From an uncultured Litoreibacter sp. (lineage in GTDB: Bacteria > Pseudomonadota > Alphaproteobacteria > Rhodobacterales > Rhodobacteraceae): a stretch of DNA of 64,000 nt. The notes under the pieces are model-generated. The model saw nothing but the letters and a program-made list of their open reading frames with translations. It did not search any database and had not been told where the DNA came from. The DNA lies in NCBI GenBank assembly GCA_947494645.1, contig CANLVO010000001.1:1674001-1738000 (forward strand). The letters are read 5' to 3'. Shown piece after piece: positions 21,466 through 29,460 of this stretch (the stretch's first letter is position 1; each line of letters opens with the position of its first letter). Both the position numbers and the translations under genes were made by a program.

Positions 21466-21518
21466 TTTTGTACAAAATGGGGTAGGTTTCGAAGGGCCAA
21501 AACCCATTTTGTACAAAA
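21466..21518. promoter_or_regulatory. Paired TTTTGTACAAAA palindromes upstream of ppdK (candidate operator)
   Basis: TTTTGTACAAAATGGGGT at 21466-21483 is matched by the near-perfect reverse complement at 21501-21518 (17 of 18 bases), with 17 bases between. Each arm contains the perfect palindrome TTTTGTACAAAA. The centres are about 35 bases apart and lie 130-175 bases before the ppdK start. Two dyad sites at that spacing look like a dimer-of-dimers operator. A plain hairpin is the alternative. I do not recognise the regulator. Confidence 0.5.
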
Positions 21519-21566
21519 TTCGGAGCGGGATTTGTTAGGGCGGTGTTAAGGAATGTGGAACGTCGG

Positions 21567-21613
21567 GGTCCCCGCACCCGATGTCACGGGTGCAAGCAAT
21601 TCGCGGGGATGAC
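21567..21613. repeat. REP-like palindromic unit 1
   Basis: The outer arms GGTCCCCGC (21567) and GCGGGGATGAC (ending 21613) enclose an inner hairpin GCACCCG-ATGTCA-CGGGTGC. The ends match REP unit 2 in reverse orientation. Confidence 0.65.
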
Positions 21614-21645
21614 AAGCGAGGGGTTCCGTCGCCGCCATCTTCACT

Positions 21646-21669
21646 GTCATCCCCGCGAACGCGGGGACC
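21646..21669. repeat. REP-like palindromic unit 2
   Basis: The 24-base unit contains CCCCGCGAACGCGGGG flanked by GTCAT and ACC. Its ends are the reverse complement of unit 1, so the two form an inverted REP pair just after the glyS stop codon. The unit could also help terminate glyS transcription, although there is no T-run. Confidence 0.7.
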
Positions 21670-21676
21670 TCGTGGA

Positions 21677-23851
21677 TCAGCCGTCGAGCTTGGTCAAATC
21701 CGCCACGCCGCCGCAGATGACGCGGATGCGGTTAAGCAGGCACAGGCGGTTGCGGCGAACGATCTCGACCTCGGAATTGATTTTCACCGCTTCAAAGAAC
21801 GCATCAATCGGACCGCGCAAGGCAGCCATTGCGGTCATGGCCGATGTGAAATCCTCGGCCTCCATGGCGGGCGTGATCTTGGCCTCAGCCGCGTCGAGGG
21901 CGTCGAACAGCGCGAGTTCCTCGTCGGTCTCTGCAAGTTTAACTTTGGGGTCCAACTCGTAGAAAACGCCGTCTTTTTCTTCTTCTTTGGAGAGGATGTT
22001 ATTGGCGCGTTTATAGCCCTGGATCAGGTTTGCCCCGTCTTCGGTTTTGAGCGTTTCCGAGAGCGCATCCGCGCGTTTGACCAGGAGGGTCAGGTCGTCG
22101 CTATTCGGCATGGCGAGACAGGCGTCGATCACATCATGTGGCACGCCTTTATCTTTTAGAAAGACTTTGAGTCTATCGTGGAAGAAGGAAAGGAGGTCAG
22201 CTGCAATTTCACCTTCTGCATCGCGCAGGCCATGCTTGTCTACATCAGCATCTGGGACATCGATGCGGGCCATCTCAAGTTCTGCTTCGACGCTGTTGTT
22301 CGTTGCGCTATGGGTCGCGATGGCTTGGCGCAGTTCAGCTTGTAACGGCATACGAAGGCCGTTTTCTACAAGAAGCCTTGTGATGCCGAGTGCGGATCTA
22401 CGCAGGGCGAACGGGTCTTTTGAACCAGTTGGTTTTTCATCAATCGCCCAGAAACCAGTTAACATGTCGAATTTATCAGCGAGAGCGACAGCGACGGAAA
22501 CTGGTGATGTAGGCACATCATCAGCAGGGCCTAGGGGTGAATAGTGTTCTTCACATGCGAACGCGACAGAGACATCTAGTCCGGCTTCTGCGGCGTAGTA
22601 TCTTCCCATAAGGCCCTGAAGTTCAGGGAACTCATAAACCATTTCCGAGCTCAGATCTGCTTTAGCGACTTTTGCTGCCTCTTCCACCTGATCCTGGTTT
22701 GCCTCAACTACATTGGCAAAGCGTCGCGCGAGCAATGCAATACGATCAATTCGGTCCTTCTGGCTGCCGAGTTTGTTGTGGAAAGTGACGGTTTCCAGCG
22801 CGTAGAGCCACGGTTTCATGCGCGGCTCGGTGTCCGCCTGAGCGACGCGTAGATCATTTTCCCAGAAGAATTTCGCATCCGACAGCCGTGCAAACAGCAC
22901 CTTTTGATTGCCCGCCAGAATGGTCGCGCCGTTATCGGGGGTTTCGACATTGGCGACGGTGACGAATTTCTCGATCCGGCCAGTCTTGGGATTTCTGACA
23001 GAGAAGAACTTTTGGTGCTCTTTCATTGAGGTTTGCAGCACCTCGGGGGGCAGGCCGAGGAAAGTCTCGTCAATATCGCCCATCAAGACGACGGGCCATT
23101 CGACGAGGCCCGCGACCTCCGCCAAGAGGCCCTTGTCTTCAACCACTTCGAGACCTTGCGCGAAGGCGGCAGAGGTGGCGTCGGCCCAGATGTGATCGGC
23201 GCGCTCTGACGCGTCCAGCACCACATGGGCGCGTTTGAGCTTGGTTGAGTAGTCCTCAAAAGACGTGACGGAGAAAGGTGCAGGCGCCATGAAACGGTGG
23301 CCTTCGGTCATGTCGGCGGATGCGATGCCATCCACGTCAAGCGGCACCACTTCTGCGCCCGCCTCATCAGACAGGATGCACAGGATGCGGTGCAGCGGGC
23401 GGACCCATTTCAGGTTGCCAGCGCCCCATTTCATCGATTTGGGCCACGGGAAATTGCGGATCGTGTCTTCTAACACCTCGGCAATGATCTCGGCTGCCGG
23501 ACGGCCCGGCTTTTCGATCACGGCAAAGAAGACCTCTCCCTTTTTGCCCAGATCGCGGGCCTCCAGCTGATCGCGGGTCAGACCGGTGGAGCGCAGGAAG
23601 CCCTCAAGCGCCTGTGCGGGCGCATCGGTGCGCGGGCCTTTGCGTTCTTCGCGGGTGGCGGCACTTTCAGATGTCAGACCTTCGACGGTCAGGGCCAACC
23701 GGCGCGGCGTCGAAAAGCTGCCAGCGGAGGCGTAGGTCAACCCGGCCTCGACCAGACCGTCGGTGACCAGCTTTTTCAGATCAGCCGCCGCGCGGGATTG
23801 CATGCGGGCGGGGATTTCTTCGGAGAAAAGTTCGATCAGCAGATCGGGCAT
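21677..23851 (-). CDS. glyS: Glycyl-tRNA synthetase beta subunit
   Basis: GlyS is the large subunit of the bacterial alpha2beta2 glycyl-tRNA synthetase, carrying tRNA-recognition and HD-like domains. The N-terminus MPDLLIELFSEEIPARMQ is diagnostic, as is the central HQKFFSVRNPKTG region. At 724 aa it is near the usual ~690. ATG at 23851 is chosen because homology begins at MPDLLIE; the frame is open 37 codons further. One base separates it from the DUF6446 stop, so translation is probably coupled. Confidence 0.96.
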   Translation of the reverse strand: MPDLLIELFSEEIPARMQSRAAADLKKLVTDGLVEAGLTYASAGSFSTPRRLALTVEGLTSESAATREERKGPRTDAPAQALEGFLRSTGLTRDQLEARDLGKKGEVFFAVIEKPGRPAAEIIAEVLEDTIRNFPWPKSMKWGAGNLKWVRPLHRILCILSDEAGAEVVPLDVDGIASADMTEGHRFMAPAPFSVTSFEDYSTKLKRAHVVLDASERADHIWADATSAAFAQGLEVVEDKGLLAEVAGLVEWPVVLMGDIDETFLGLPPEVLQTSMKEHQKFFSVRNPKTGRIEKFVTVANVETPDNGATILAGNQKVLFARLSDAKFFWENDLRVAQADTEPRMKPWLYALETVTFHNKLGSQKDRIDRIALLARRFANVVEANQDQVEEAAKVAKADLSSEMVYEFPELQGLMGRYYAAEAGLDVSVAFACEEHYSPLGPADDVPTSPVSVAVALADKFDMLTGFWAIDEKPTGSKDPFALRRSALGITRLLVENGLRMPLQAELRQAIATHSATNNSVEAELEMARIDVPDADVDKHGLRDAEGEIAADLLSFFHDRLKVFLKDKGVPHDVIDACLAMPNSDDLTLLVKRADALSETLKTEDGANLIQGYKRANNILSKEEEKDGVFYELDPKVKLAETDEELALFDALDAAEAKITPAMEAEDFTSAMTAMAALRGPIDAFFEAVKINSEVEIVRRNRLCLLNRIRVICGGVADLTKLDG

Positions 23852-23852
23852 A

Positions 23853-24380
23853 TCAGTTGCTTTCTTGCGCCGGGAGGGCGGGACATTCAGGGCCTGTGGG
23901 CGTGCCGTCATAGCGTTTGCGCCCGCAATCATTGAGCTGGTGCCAGACGAACCCGCGCCCATCGGCCATCACGGCGACGATCCGGTCGACGCCATATTCA
24001 AAGTTTTCGGCCCCCATGAAGGCCAGCGCCTGCCCGGTTTCCAGGGCGGCCCCAATCTCGACCGCATCGAAACAGTCGAACCACTCGGGCGCGGTCAGGG
24101 GCGTGGCCTGCGGCGCGGGCGTGTAGGTTTCCGACAGCAGCGAAAAGCTCATCGGCGTGGTGAAACAGGCGCGATACCGGATGGGCGAGGAGGTCGCGTC
24201 GATGGAGGTCACATCATCGGCGATGATCTCCTCGGGCGTGGGCGCACCAAGGGGCGTCAGCACCACCGCGTCGCCCGTGCGGGGCTCCTCGTAGAAGTGG
24301 TAGACCTGCAGATAATACAGGGAAACGGCAGTGATCAGGGCCGTGAGCATAAGGGCTATTCCTACAAGTTTGCCGCTCAT
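23853..24380 (-). CDS. DUF6446 family protein between glyQ and glyS
   Basis: This 175-aa protein has one N-terminal membrane helix ([21 protein letters not shown]) and a periplasmic domain with Cys residues in YRACFTT, FDCFDAV, NDCGR and PECP that could form disulfides. I match it to DUF6446, a family seen inside the glyQ-glyS operon of Rhodobacteraceae. Its start overlaps the glyQ stop by four bases (ATGA) and its stop is one base from the glyS start. No role in tRNA charging is known; the conserved position suggests only co-expression. Confidence 0.72.
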   Translation of the reverse strand: MSGKLVGIALMLTALITAVSLYYLQVYHFYEEPRTGDAVVLTPLGAPTPEEIIADDVTSIDATSSPIRYRACFTTPMSFSLLSETYTPAPQATPLTAPEWFDCFDAVEIGAALETGQALAFMGAENFEYGVDRIVAVMADGRGFVWHQLNDCGRKRYDGTPTGPECPALPAQESN

Positions 24381-25324
24381 GCGGGGCTATTTTCTGCTTG
24401 TGTCCAGCCGCCGGCTTCTGTCTGCACGAAGGCATCCGCGCAGGCTTTGGACAGGGCCCGGACGCGGCCGATATAGGCCTGACGCTCGGTGACGGAGATC
24501 ACGCCGCGGGCGTCGAGCAGGTTGAACAGATGCGACGCCTTGATGGCCTGATCATAGGCGGGGTGCGCCATGACGATGCGTTTGCCGGTCTTGGGGTCGT
24601 CGTAAGGCTGTTCGAGGATGCGGGTGCACTCGGCCTCCGCGTCCTTGAAATGCTGCAGCAGCGTGTCGGTGTCGGCCACATCGAAATTCCAGCGGGAATA
24701 TTCCTGCTCCGTCTGGCGGAACACGTCGCCATAGGTGAGCGGGATCGGGGATTGCGGGTCGTTATAGGGCATCTCCATGACGTGGTCGGCGCCAAGGATA
24801 TACATGGCGAGGCGTTCGAGGCCGTAAGTCAGCTCGCCCGAGACGGGCTTGCAGTCGTGGCCGCCGACCTGCTGGAAATAGGTGAATTGGGAGACCTCCA
24901 TGCCGTCGCACCAGACCTCCCAGCCGAGGCCCCACGCGCCAAGGGTCGGGCTTTCCCAGTCGTCTTCCACGAAGCGGATGTCGTGGACGGAGAAGTCGAT
25001 GCCGATGGCTTTGAGCGAGCCGAGATAGAGCTCCTGCATCTGGGGCGGGCTTGGTTTGATGAGCACTTGGTACTGGTAGTAATGCTGCAACCGGTTGGGG
25101 TTCTCGCCGTAGCGCCCGTCGGTGGGGCGGCGGGAGGGCTGCACATAGGCGGCGGCCCACGGGTTGGAGCCGAGCGAGCGCAGCGTGGTGGCGGGGTGGA
25201 AGGTGCCTGCGCCGACCTCCATGTCATAGGGCTGCATCACCGCGCAGCCCTGAGCGGCCCAATAGGCCTGCAGCCGCAAGATGATCTCCTGAAAGGAGGC
25301 GGGTTTGGTGGTGGCATCAGCCAT
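24377..25324 (-). CDS. glyQ: Glycyl-tRNA synthetase alpha subunit
   Basis: GlyQ holds the class II catalytic core that activates glycine. The 315-aa sequence has the typical [20 protein letters not shown] start, [40 protein letters not shown] and [23 protein letters not shown] at 25324 begins the conserved region; upstream residues in the frame are not homologous. It is the first gene of glyQ-DUF6446-glyS. Confidence 0.97.
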   Translation of the reverse strand: MADATTKPASFQEIILRLQAYWAAQGCAVMQPYDMEVGAGTFHPATTLRSLGSNPWAAAYVQPSRRPTDGRYGENPNRLQHYYQYQVLIKPSPPQMQELYLGSLKAIGIDFSVHDIRFVEDDWESPTLGAWGLGWEVWCDGMEVSQFTYFQQVGGHDCKPVSGELTYGLERLAMYILGADHVMEMPYNDPQSPIPLTYGDVFRQTEQEYSRWNFDVADTDTLLQHFKDAEAECTRILEQPYDDPKTGKRIVMAHPAYDQAIKASHLFNLLDARGVISVTERQAYIGRVRALSKACADAFVQTEAGGWTQAENSPA

Positions 25325-25641
25325 GGGGCGCTTTCCTCGTGCCGACGCCTGATGCGCCGGGCCTGCAACCGGCCCTCGAAGGACCGGGATGTGACAACGG
25401 GGTCTCAATAGGCAATGGGGTTGGGGGGGTCAACGCAGATACTGGGCCAATCACGCGCCCGGCCCGTGTGATGGCGGATGTGACAGCAGGGTCATAACAC
25501 AGGCAATTGCGCCCGTTTTGGGGGATGCGCCGCGCCCCGGAGATGGTATCTGTATCTGCAAGATTCGGGCGTCGCTGCTGACGCACCGTGTGTCGTGCAG
25601 TCTGAGCGCGGTACAGACGGGTACATTCGGGGGTTTCGAAT
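25325..25641. other. Divergent spacer, no gene seen
   Basis: These 317 bases separate glyQ (minus) from the pseudoprotease gene (plus) and should contain both promoters. I see no ORF with coding character, no clear hairpin terminator and no RNA gene. Confidence 0.6.
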
Positions 25642-27399
25642 ATGGTTCGAGCGATTGTCGCTGCTTTGGTTTTGTGTGTTTGGGCAGGGTTTGGCGCCAC
25701 CGCCGCTTTGGCGCAGCAATCCTGGGTTCAGGTCGAATCTCACCCCTCGCTGCGCACCGCCGAGGACCGTGCCCGCGCCTATGGCCGCGCCTTCAACGAC
25801 GTCAAAGGGTTTGTGCTGCCGGGCGGGTGGTACACGCTGGCGCTTGGCCCCTACCCCAGCCCGACCGCGGCCCGAAACCGGCTGCGCGAGTTGCGCGCCC
25901 AAGGCGTGATCCCGCGTGACAGCTATATCACCGATGGCACCAGCTACCGCGACCCGTTCTGGCCCATCGGAGCGGGTTTGGGTGTTGGAGCCACGACTGA
26001 GGCGGAGCCTGAACCCTCTGAGCCAGAAACAAACCAAGTCGTGACCACCGAGCCGGTGGAGCCTGTGATCGTAGAACCCGTTGAGCGCGACGAGACCCCG
26101 CGCGAGGCCCGCGCCTCGGAGCGCAACCTTGATCGCGAAGGCCGTGAGGCGCTGCAAATCGCGCTGCAATGGTTCGGCTTTTACAACTCCACGATTGACG
26201 GCGCGTTCGGGCGCGGCACCCGGCGCTCCATGGCGCAATGGCAAACTGCCAACGCCTATGAACCAACGGGCATCCTGACCACCAAGCAACGTGCCGATCT
26301 GTTGGACCAATACCAAGGCGCGCTGGACGCGCTTGGCCTTGGGACGGTGGACGAGGACAAGGCCGGGATCAAAATCATAATGCCCACCGGGCTGGTTGAG
26401 TTTCAGGGCTATGACTATCCGTTCGTGCGCTACGCCGAAAAAGACGGCAGCGGCGTGCAGGTGCTGTTGATCTCTCAGGCGGGCGACGGCGCGACCCTGG
26501 GCGGGCTTTACGAGATCATGCAGACGCTGGAAATTGTGCCGCTGGAGGGCCAACGGGTGAAACGCGCGGACAGCTTCACCCTACGCGGCACCAGCGCTGA
26601 TCTGGAAAGCTACACCTATGCCAAGCTGGCGGGCGGCTATGTAAAGGGCTTCACGCTGGTCTACCCCCCTGCCCGGGCCAGCGACATGGCCCGCGTGATC
26701 GAGATCATGCAAGACAGTTTCGAGATGACCGAAGGCACGCTGGAAGCCACCGACAGCGACGAGGCCAGCCAATCCGTGGACCTGTTGTCGGGGCTGGAAT
26801 TGCGCAAACCGAAACTTTCGCGTTCGGGCTTTTACGTGACCGGGGGCGGCGCGGTCGTGACCGTTGATAGCGCCGTGGGCAGCTGTGAGCGGATCACGCT
26901 GGACGAGGCCTATGACGCGGAGGTCACCGCCACCGGAAACGGCCTCGCGCTGCTCAAGCCCAAGGACGCTTTGGTGCCGCTGGGTTTTGCCCGGTTTGCG
27001 CCCAATCTTGGCCGGTTGCGCTCCGCCGTGGCCGTGTCGGGCTATTCCTACGAGGGTGCGCTTGCCGCCCCCACGCTGACATTTGGCACGCTGGAAGACC
27101 TGCGCGACCTGAGCGGCGACGTGCGGATGAAACGGCTGGATTTGGTCGCCCTAAGCGGCGACGTGGGCGGGCCTGTTCTGGACGAGGCTGGCGCGGTTTC
27201 AGGCATGTTGATGCCACTGGAGGCTGGAGGCCGCACCTTGCCAGAAGGCACCGCCTTCGCCCTGAAATCCGGCGAAATCACCGAATTCTTAAGCTCTAAC
27301 GGCGTGACCCCGGTCACGGCACGCGGCGGTGTCGAGCTGGGGGCAGAGGCCCTGCTGGCGCAGGCCACCGATATGACGGTGCTGGTGAGCTGCTGGTAA
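25642..27399 (+). CDS. Exported SPOR/peptidoglycan-binding protein with degenerate trypsin-like domain
   Basis: This 585-aa protein has a signal peptide ending near residue 25 (ATAALAQQ), a SPOR-like segment (about 28-95, GGWYTLALGPYPS), a low-complexity Glu/Pro linker (117-160), a peptidoglycan-binding domain (about 165-225, LQWFGFYNSTIDGAFGRGTR) and a C-terminal trypsin-like fold (about 392-550). The protease triad is lost: the usual TNAHVV reads TVDSAV (407-412, His to Ser410), the DLALL Asp is Gly434, and GDSGG reads GDVGG (506-510, Ser to Val508). It therefore probably binds rather than cuts, at the cell wall or periplasmic face. It is monocistronic. Confidence 0.82.
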   Translation: MVRAIVAALVLCVWAGFGATAALAQQSWVQVESHPSLRTAEDRARAYGRAFNDVKGFVLPGGWYTLALGPYPSPTAARNRLRELRAQGVIPRDSYITDGTSYRDPFWPIGAGLGVGATTEAEPEPSEPETNQVVTTEPVEPVIVEPVERDETPREARASERNLDREGREALQIALQWFGFYNSTIDGAFGRGTRRSMAQWQTANAYEPTGILTTKQRADLLDQYQGALDALGLGTVDEDKAGIKIIMPTGLVEFQGYDYPFVRYAEKDGSGVQVLLISQAGDGATLGGLYEIMQTLEIVPLEGQRVKRADSFTLRGTSADLESYTYAKLAGGYVKGFTLVYPPARASDMARVIEIMQDSFEMTEGTLEATDSDEASQSVDLLSGLELRKPKLSRSGFYVTGGGAVVTVDSAVGSCERITLDEAYDAEVTATGNGLALLKPKDALVPLGFARFAPNLGRLRSAVAVSGYSYEGALAAPTLTFGTLEDLRDLSGDVRMKRLDLVALSGDVGGPVLDEAGAVSGMLMPLEAGGRTLPEGTAFALKSGEITEFLSSNGVTPVTARGGVELGAEALLAQATDMTVLVSCW

Positions 27400-27473
27400 G
27401 TACGTGACGGCGGAAGGCTCGGCGGTCGAGCGTGTCCAAGTCTAATGACGTGCCGCAGTCTTTCAATCGTCCG

Positions 27474-27698
27474 CTATGCGCAGCAAGACTTGCCCTCTTG
27501 GATCGGTGGACACGGCACAGTCGCGTATGAACAATACACGCAACAATCACCTTTGAGCGGTTTCAGAACCGTCTCGCAGGACTTGCATTCATAGAACCAC
27601 TGACAGGCATCAGTCGGCATGGTTTCAACCTCAACATGCCCGCAAGATGGGCAGGTCAGGGTCGATTCCAGAACGACTATTGTTTCTTCTGTCGCCAT
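27474..27698 (-). CDS. GDCCVxC-domain protein
   Basis: This 74-aa Cys-rich protein has two CPxCGH/CKSCE zinc-ribbon-like pairs, then the signature GDCCVYCSYATVPCPP and a terminal SCCA. The family includes selenoproteins in which one Cys is replaced by Sec; here it is Cys. Such genes sit beside merF or merT. It overlaps the upstream merF by 22 bases in another frame. A role in binding or delivering thiophilic metals (mercury or similar) is likely but unproven. Confidence 0.82.
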   Translation of the reverse strand: MATEETIVVLESTLTCPSCGHVEVETMPTDACQWFYECKSCETVLKPLKGDCCVYCSYATVPCPPIQEGKSCCA

Positions 27699-27883
27699 AT
27701 CGCGTATCCTGTCAGACCAAGAAATCCTGCCAATACTGGGAGCAAAACGGCGTCATCGTAAATCACGCCAAGAACGCCGGTTAGTCCGAGCCCGCCCAGC
27801 ACCAGTGGCAACAAAGGCGTAAAGCAACACAGCGCCGCCAAGACAGACCCGCCAATGCCAACCGCAACGAGCTTACTTTTCAT
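27677..27883 (-). CDS. merF: Mercury transport protein MerF
   Basis: This 68-aa inner-membrane protein has two helices (about 5-30 and 43-62) with the vicinal cysteines in LAALCCFTPLLPLVLGGLG that bind Hg(II) during uptake. The second Cys pair found in some MerF proteins is not visible. There is no merR, merA or merP within the window, so this is a minimal merF-GDCCVxC pair. ATG at 27883 has AAAGG upstream. Confidence 0.88.
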   Translation of the reverse strand: MKSKLVAVGIGGSVLAALCCFTPLLPLVLGGLGLTGVLGVIYDDAVLLPVLAGFLGLTGYAIWRQKKQ

Positions 27884-27988
27884 AACGGAAGCCTTTCACA
27901 CTTAACCTAGACGCCAGCTTACAGCGCGCACTTGTTTCGGCAAGCGCGTTTGGGGGAAGGTTCGCGTCGACCAGATTGGGGCTCCGGG

Positions 27989-28375
27989 TTAATGGTCTGC
28001 CCGCTCACTGCGGTTTGAGGCGACCAGAAGCGCCAAGGCGATGGCTGCGGGGACGAGCTGAGGCAGACCCGTTTTCACCGCGACGGTGATGGCCGCGACG
28101 ACACCTGCGACGGCGACAAAGCTCAGAAAACACACGGCGACGTTGAATTGCCATTGCCGATCTTTGATCGTGAGGGCCCAGACAAGGCCCGCGGCAAGGA
28201 ACGCGTTGTAGATGCCTTGGTTTGCCGCCAGTTGGGTGGTCTGAGCGAAGAGTTCCGGCGGGAAGGTGTCAAAGACCTTGGGGCCGCGCGACGTCCATGC
28301 GAAGATCTCGAACCAAGCAATGTAGCAGTGAAGGGCCGCGATCAGCGCGACGAGCACCAGGGCGAGTTTCCGCAT
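27989..28375 (-). CDS. DUF1304 family membrane protein
   Basis: This 128-aa protein has four predicted helices, starting with KLALVLVALIAALHCYIAWF. The LHCYIAWFEIFAW and NQGIYNAFLAAGLVWAL segments are characteristic of DUF1304. No transport or catalytic function is established. It is divergent from the small secreted protein gene at 28498. Confidence 0.86.
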   Translation of the reverse strand: MRKLALVLVALIAALHCYIAWFEIFAWTSRGPKVFDTFPPELFAQTTQLAANQGIYNAFLAAGLVWALTIKDRQWQFNVAVCFLSFVAVAGVVAAITVAVKTGLPQLVPAAIALALLVASNRSERADH

Positions 28376-28497
28376 GTTCTTCTCCTCTTGGTTGCACCAC
28401 GTGTGGCGACATTGACGGGTAAAGCCGGGCGGACCGGCCTTGCGTTTCCTTCCCCCGGCGCATGGGATATATCCTACCCATCTTAAGGAGTTTTGCG

Positions 28498-28899
28498 ATG
28501 AAATTTACTCTGAGGGCGGTTTTGGCGTTGATGATCACTGCGCAGGCCGCACAGGCGCAGGCGGAGTTTGAGGCCCCGCTCTGCGAAGCGGCGCAGACGG
28601 GCCGCAGCATTGAACTGGTTTACGACAAGGACGCAAGCAAAGGCTGCGCCCCCCGGCTGGTGGACGTCCATCAGGTCGCGATTGGCAACAACGGCAAGCT
28701 CTACATGCATGGCTGGCAAAGCCGGGGCTGCACCAAGGGGCGCGACTTTGAGGCCAAGCGCATCTTCAGGTTCGACAAGATCAAGTCAGTGACCCTCATT
28801 GACGGCGATTTCGGGGAGAAATCCCAAGCCGCCAAGGACGAGGGCTGGGATGGCTGTCTGGGCTCGAACTGTTTCATCAAGGAAAATATCTGCGAGTAG
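28498..28899 (+). CDS. Small secreted protein, Cys-containing
   Basis: This 133-aa protein has a signal peptide (MKFTLRAVLALMITAQAAQA) and a mature part with paired Cys residues (PLCEAAQ, GCAPR, GCTKG, GCLGSNCF, NICE) likely to form disulfides in the periplasm. The middle (RIFRFDKIKSVTLIDGDFG) resembles a small beta-sheet domain. I do not recognise the family. ATG at 28498 follows TAAGGAG. The next gene begins at or just after its stop codon. Confidence 0.7.
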   Translation: MKFTLRAVLALMITAQAAQAQAEFEAPLCEAAQTGRSIELVYDKDASKGCAPRLVDVHQVAIGNNGKLYMHGWQSRGCTKGRDFEAKRIFRFDKIKSVTLIDGDFGEKSQAAKDEGWDGCLGSNCFIKENICE

Positions 28900-28928
28900 T
28901 GACGCGGCTTTTGCCTGAAGGATACCCT

Positions 28929-29450
28929 GTGAGCGTGAAACTGGACTTCGTCTCCACCCTGCCCGACGCGGAGGCGTTCGCGCAGCTGATGCGGGAGTAT
29001 TACGCGCTGATGCTGGGCAAGCTGGAAGCCGTCGGCGGGCCGGTCCTGTCGGTCGAAGACCTGGTCGCTGACACGATGGCGCATCTGCCCGAGCTGACCC
29101 CGCCGGAGGGCCGCCTGCTGCTGGCAACGGACGACGACGGCACGCTTCTGGGCTGCGGGGTGATCCGCAGGATCCGGCCTGACGCGGCGGAGCTGAAACG
29201 GATGTATGTCCGCCCCCACGCCCAAGGGCTTGGGTTGGGACGGCAGCTTTTCGAGCGGCGTCTGGAGGAGGCCCGGCAGATGGGGTGCCGCGCGATCTAT
29301 GTGGACACCATCAAAGGCAACACCACGATGCTGACCATGTATGAGCGCTACGGGTTTTCCTACATCCCCCGCTACCCAGAGAACGCCAACGACCCCGCGC
29401 TCGAGCGCTTTCTGGTCTATATGGAGTACCGCTTTCCCGAGGGCGCGTGA
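28929..29450 (+). CDS. GNAT family N-acetyltransferase
   Basis: This 173-aa enzyme has the acetyl-CoA binding motif MYVRPHAQGLGLGRQLFERR (Q/RxxGxG/A) near residue 100 and the GNAT motif B YERYGFSYIPRY. The acceptor substrate is unknown. GTG at 28929 is preferred because GAAGGAT lies just upstream; a GTG at 28899 overlapping the previous stop is possible. It probably shares a transcript with the small secreted protein gene. Confidence 0.85.
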   Translation: MSVKLDFVSTLPDAEAFAQLMREYYALMLGKLEAVGGPVLSVEDLVADTMAHLPELTPPEGRLLLATDDDGTLLGCGVIRRIRPDAAELKRMYVRPHAQGLGLGRQLFERRLEEARQMGCRAIYVDTIKGNTTMLTMYERYGFSYIPRYPENANDPALERFLVYMEYRFPEGA

Positions 29451-29460
29451 CCAACGGCCT

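Larger units (their letters stand above)
21342..21676. other. Spacer between glyS and ppdK with paired palindromes
   Basis: This 335-base spacer holds no gene I can support. It contains two copies of a perfect 12-bp palindrome arranged as an inverted repeat, and two REP-like units in inverted orientation, each listed separately. The ppdK promoter must lie here. Confidence 0.8.

Noticed and set aside
25500-25641. Possible tRNA suggested by GGTTCGAG
   Set aside because: The motif is inside the next gene's start and no acceptor, D or anticodon stems can be formed around it.
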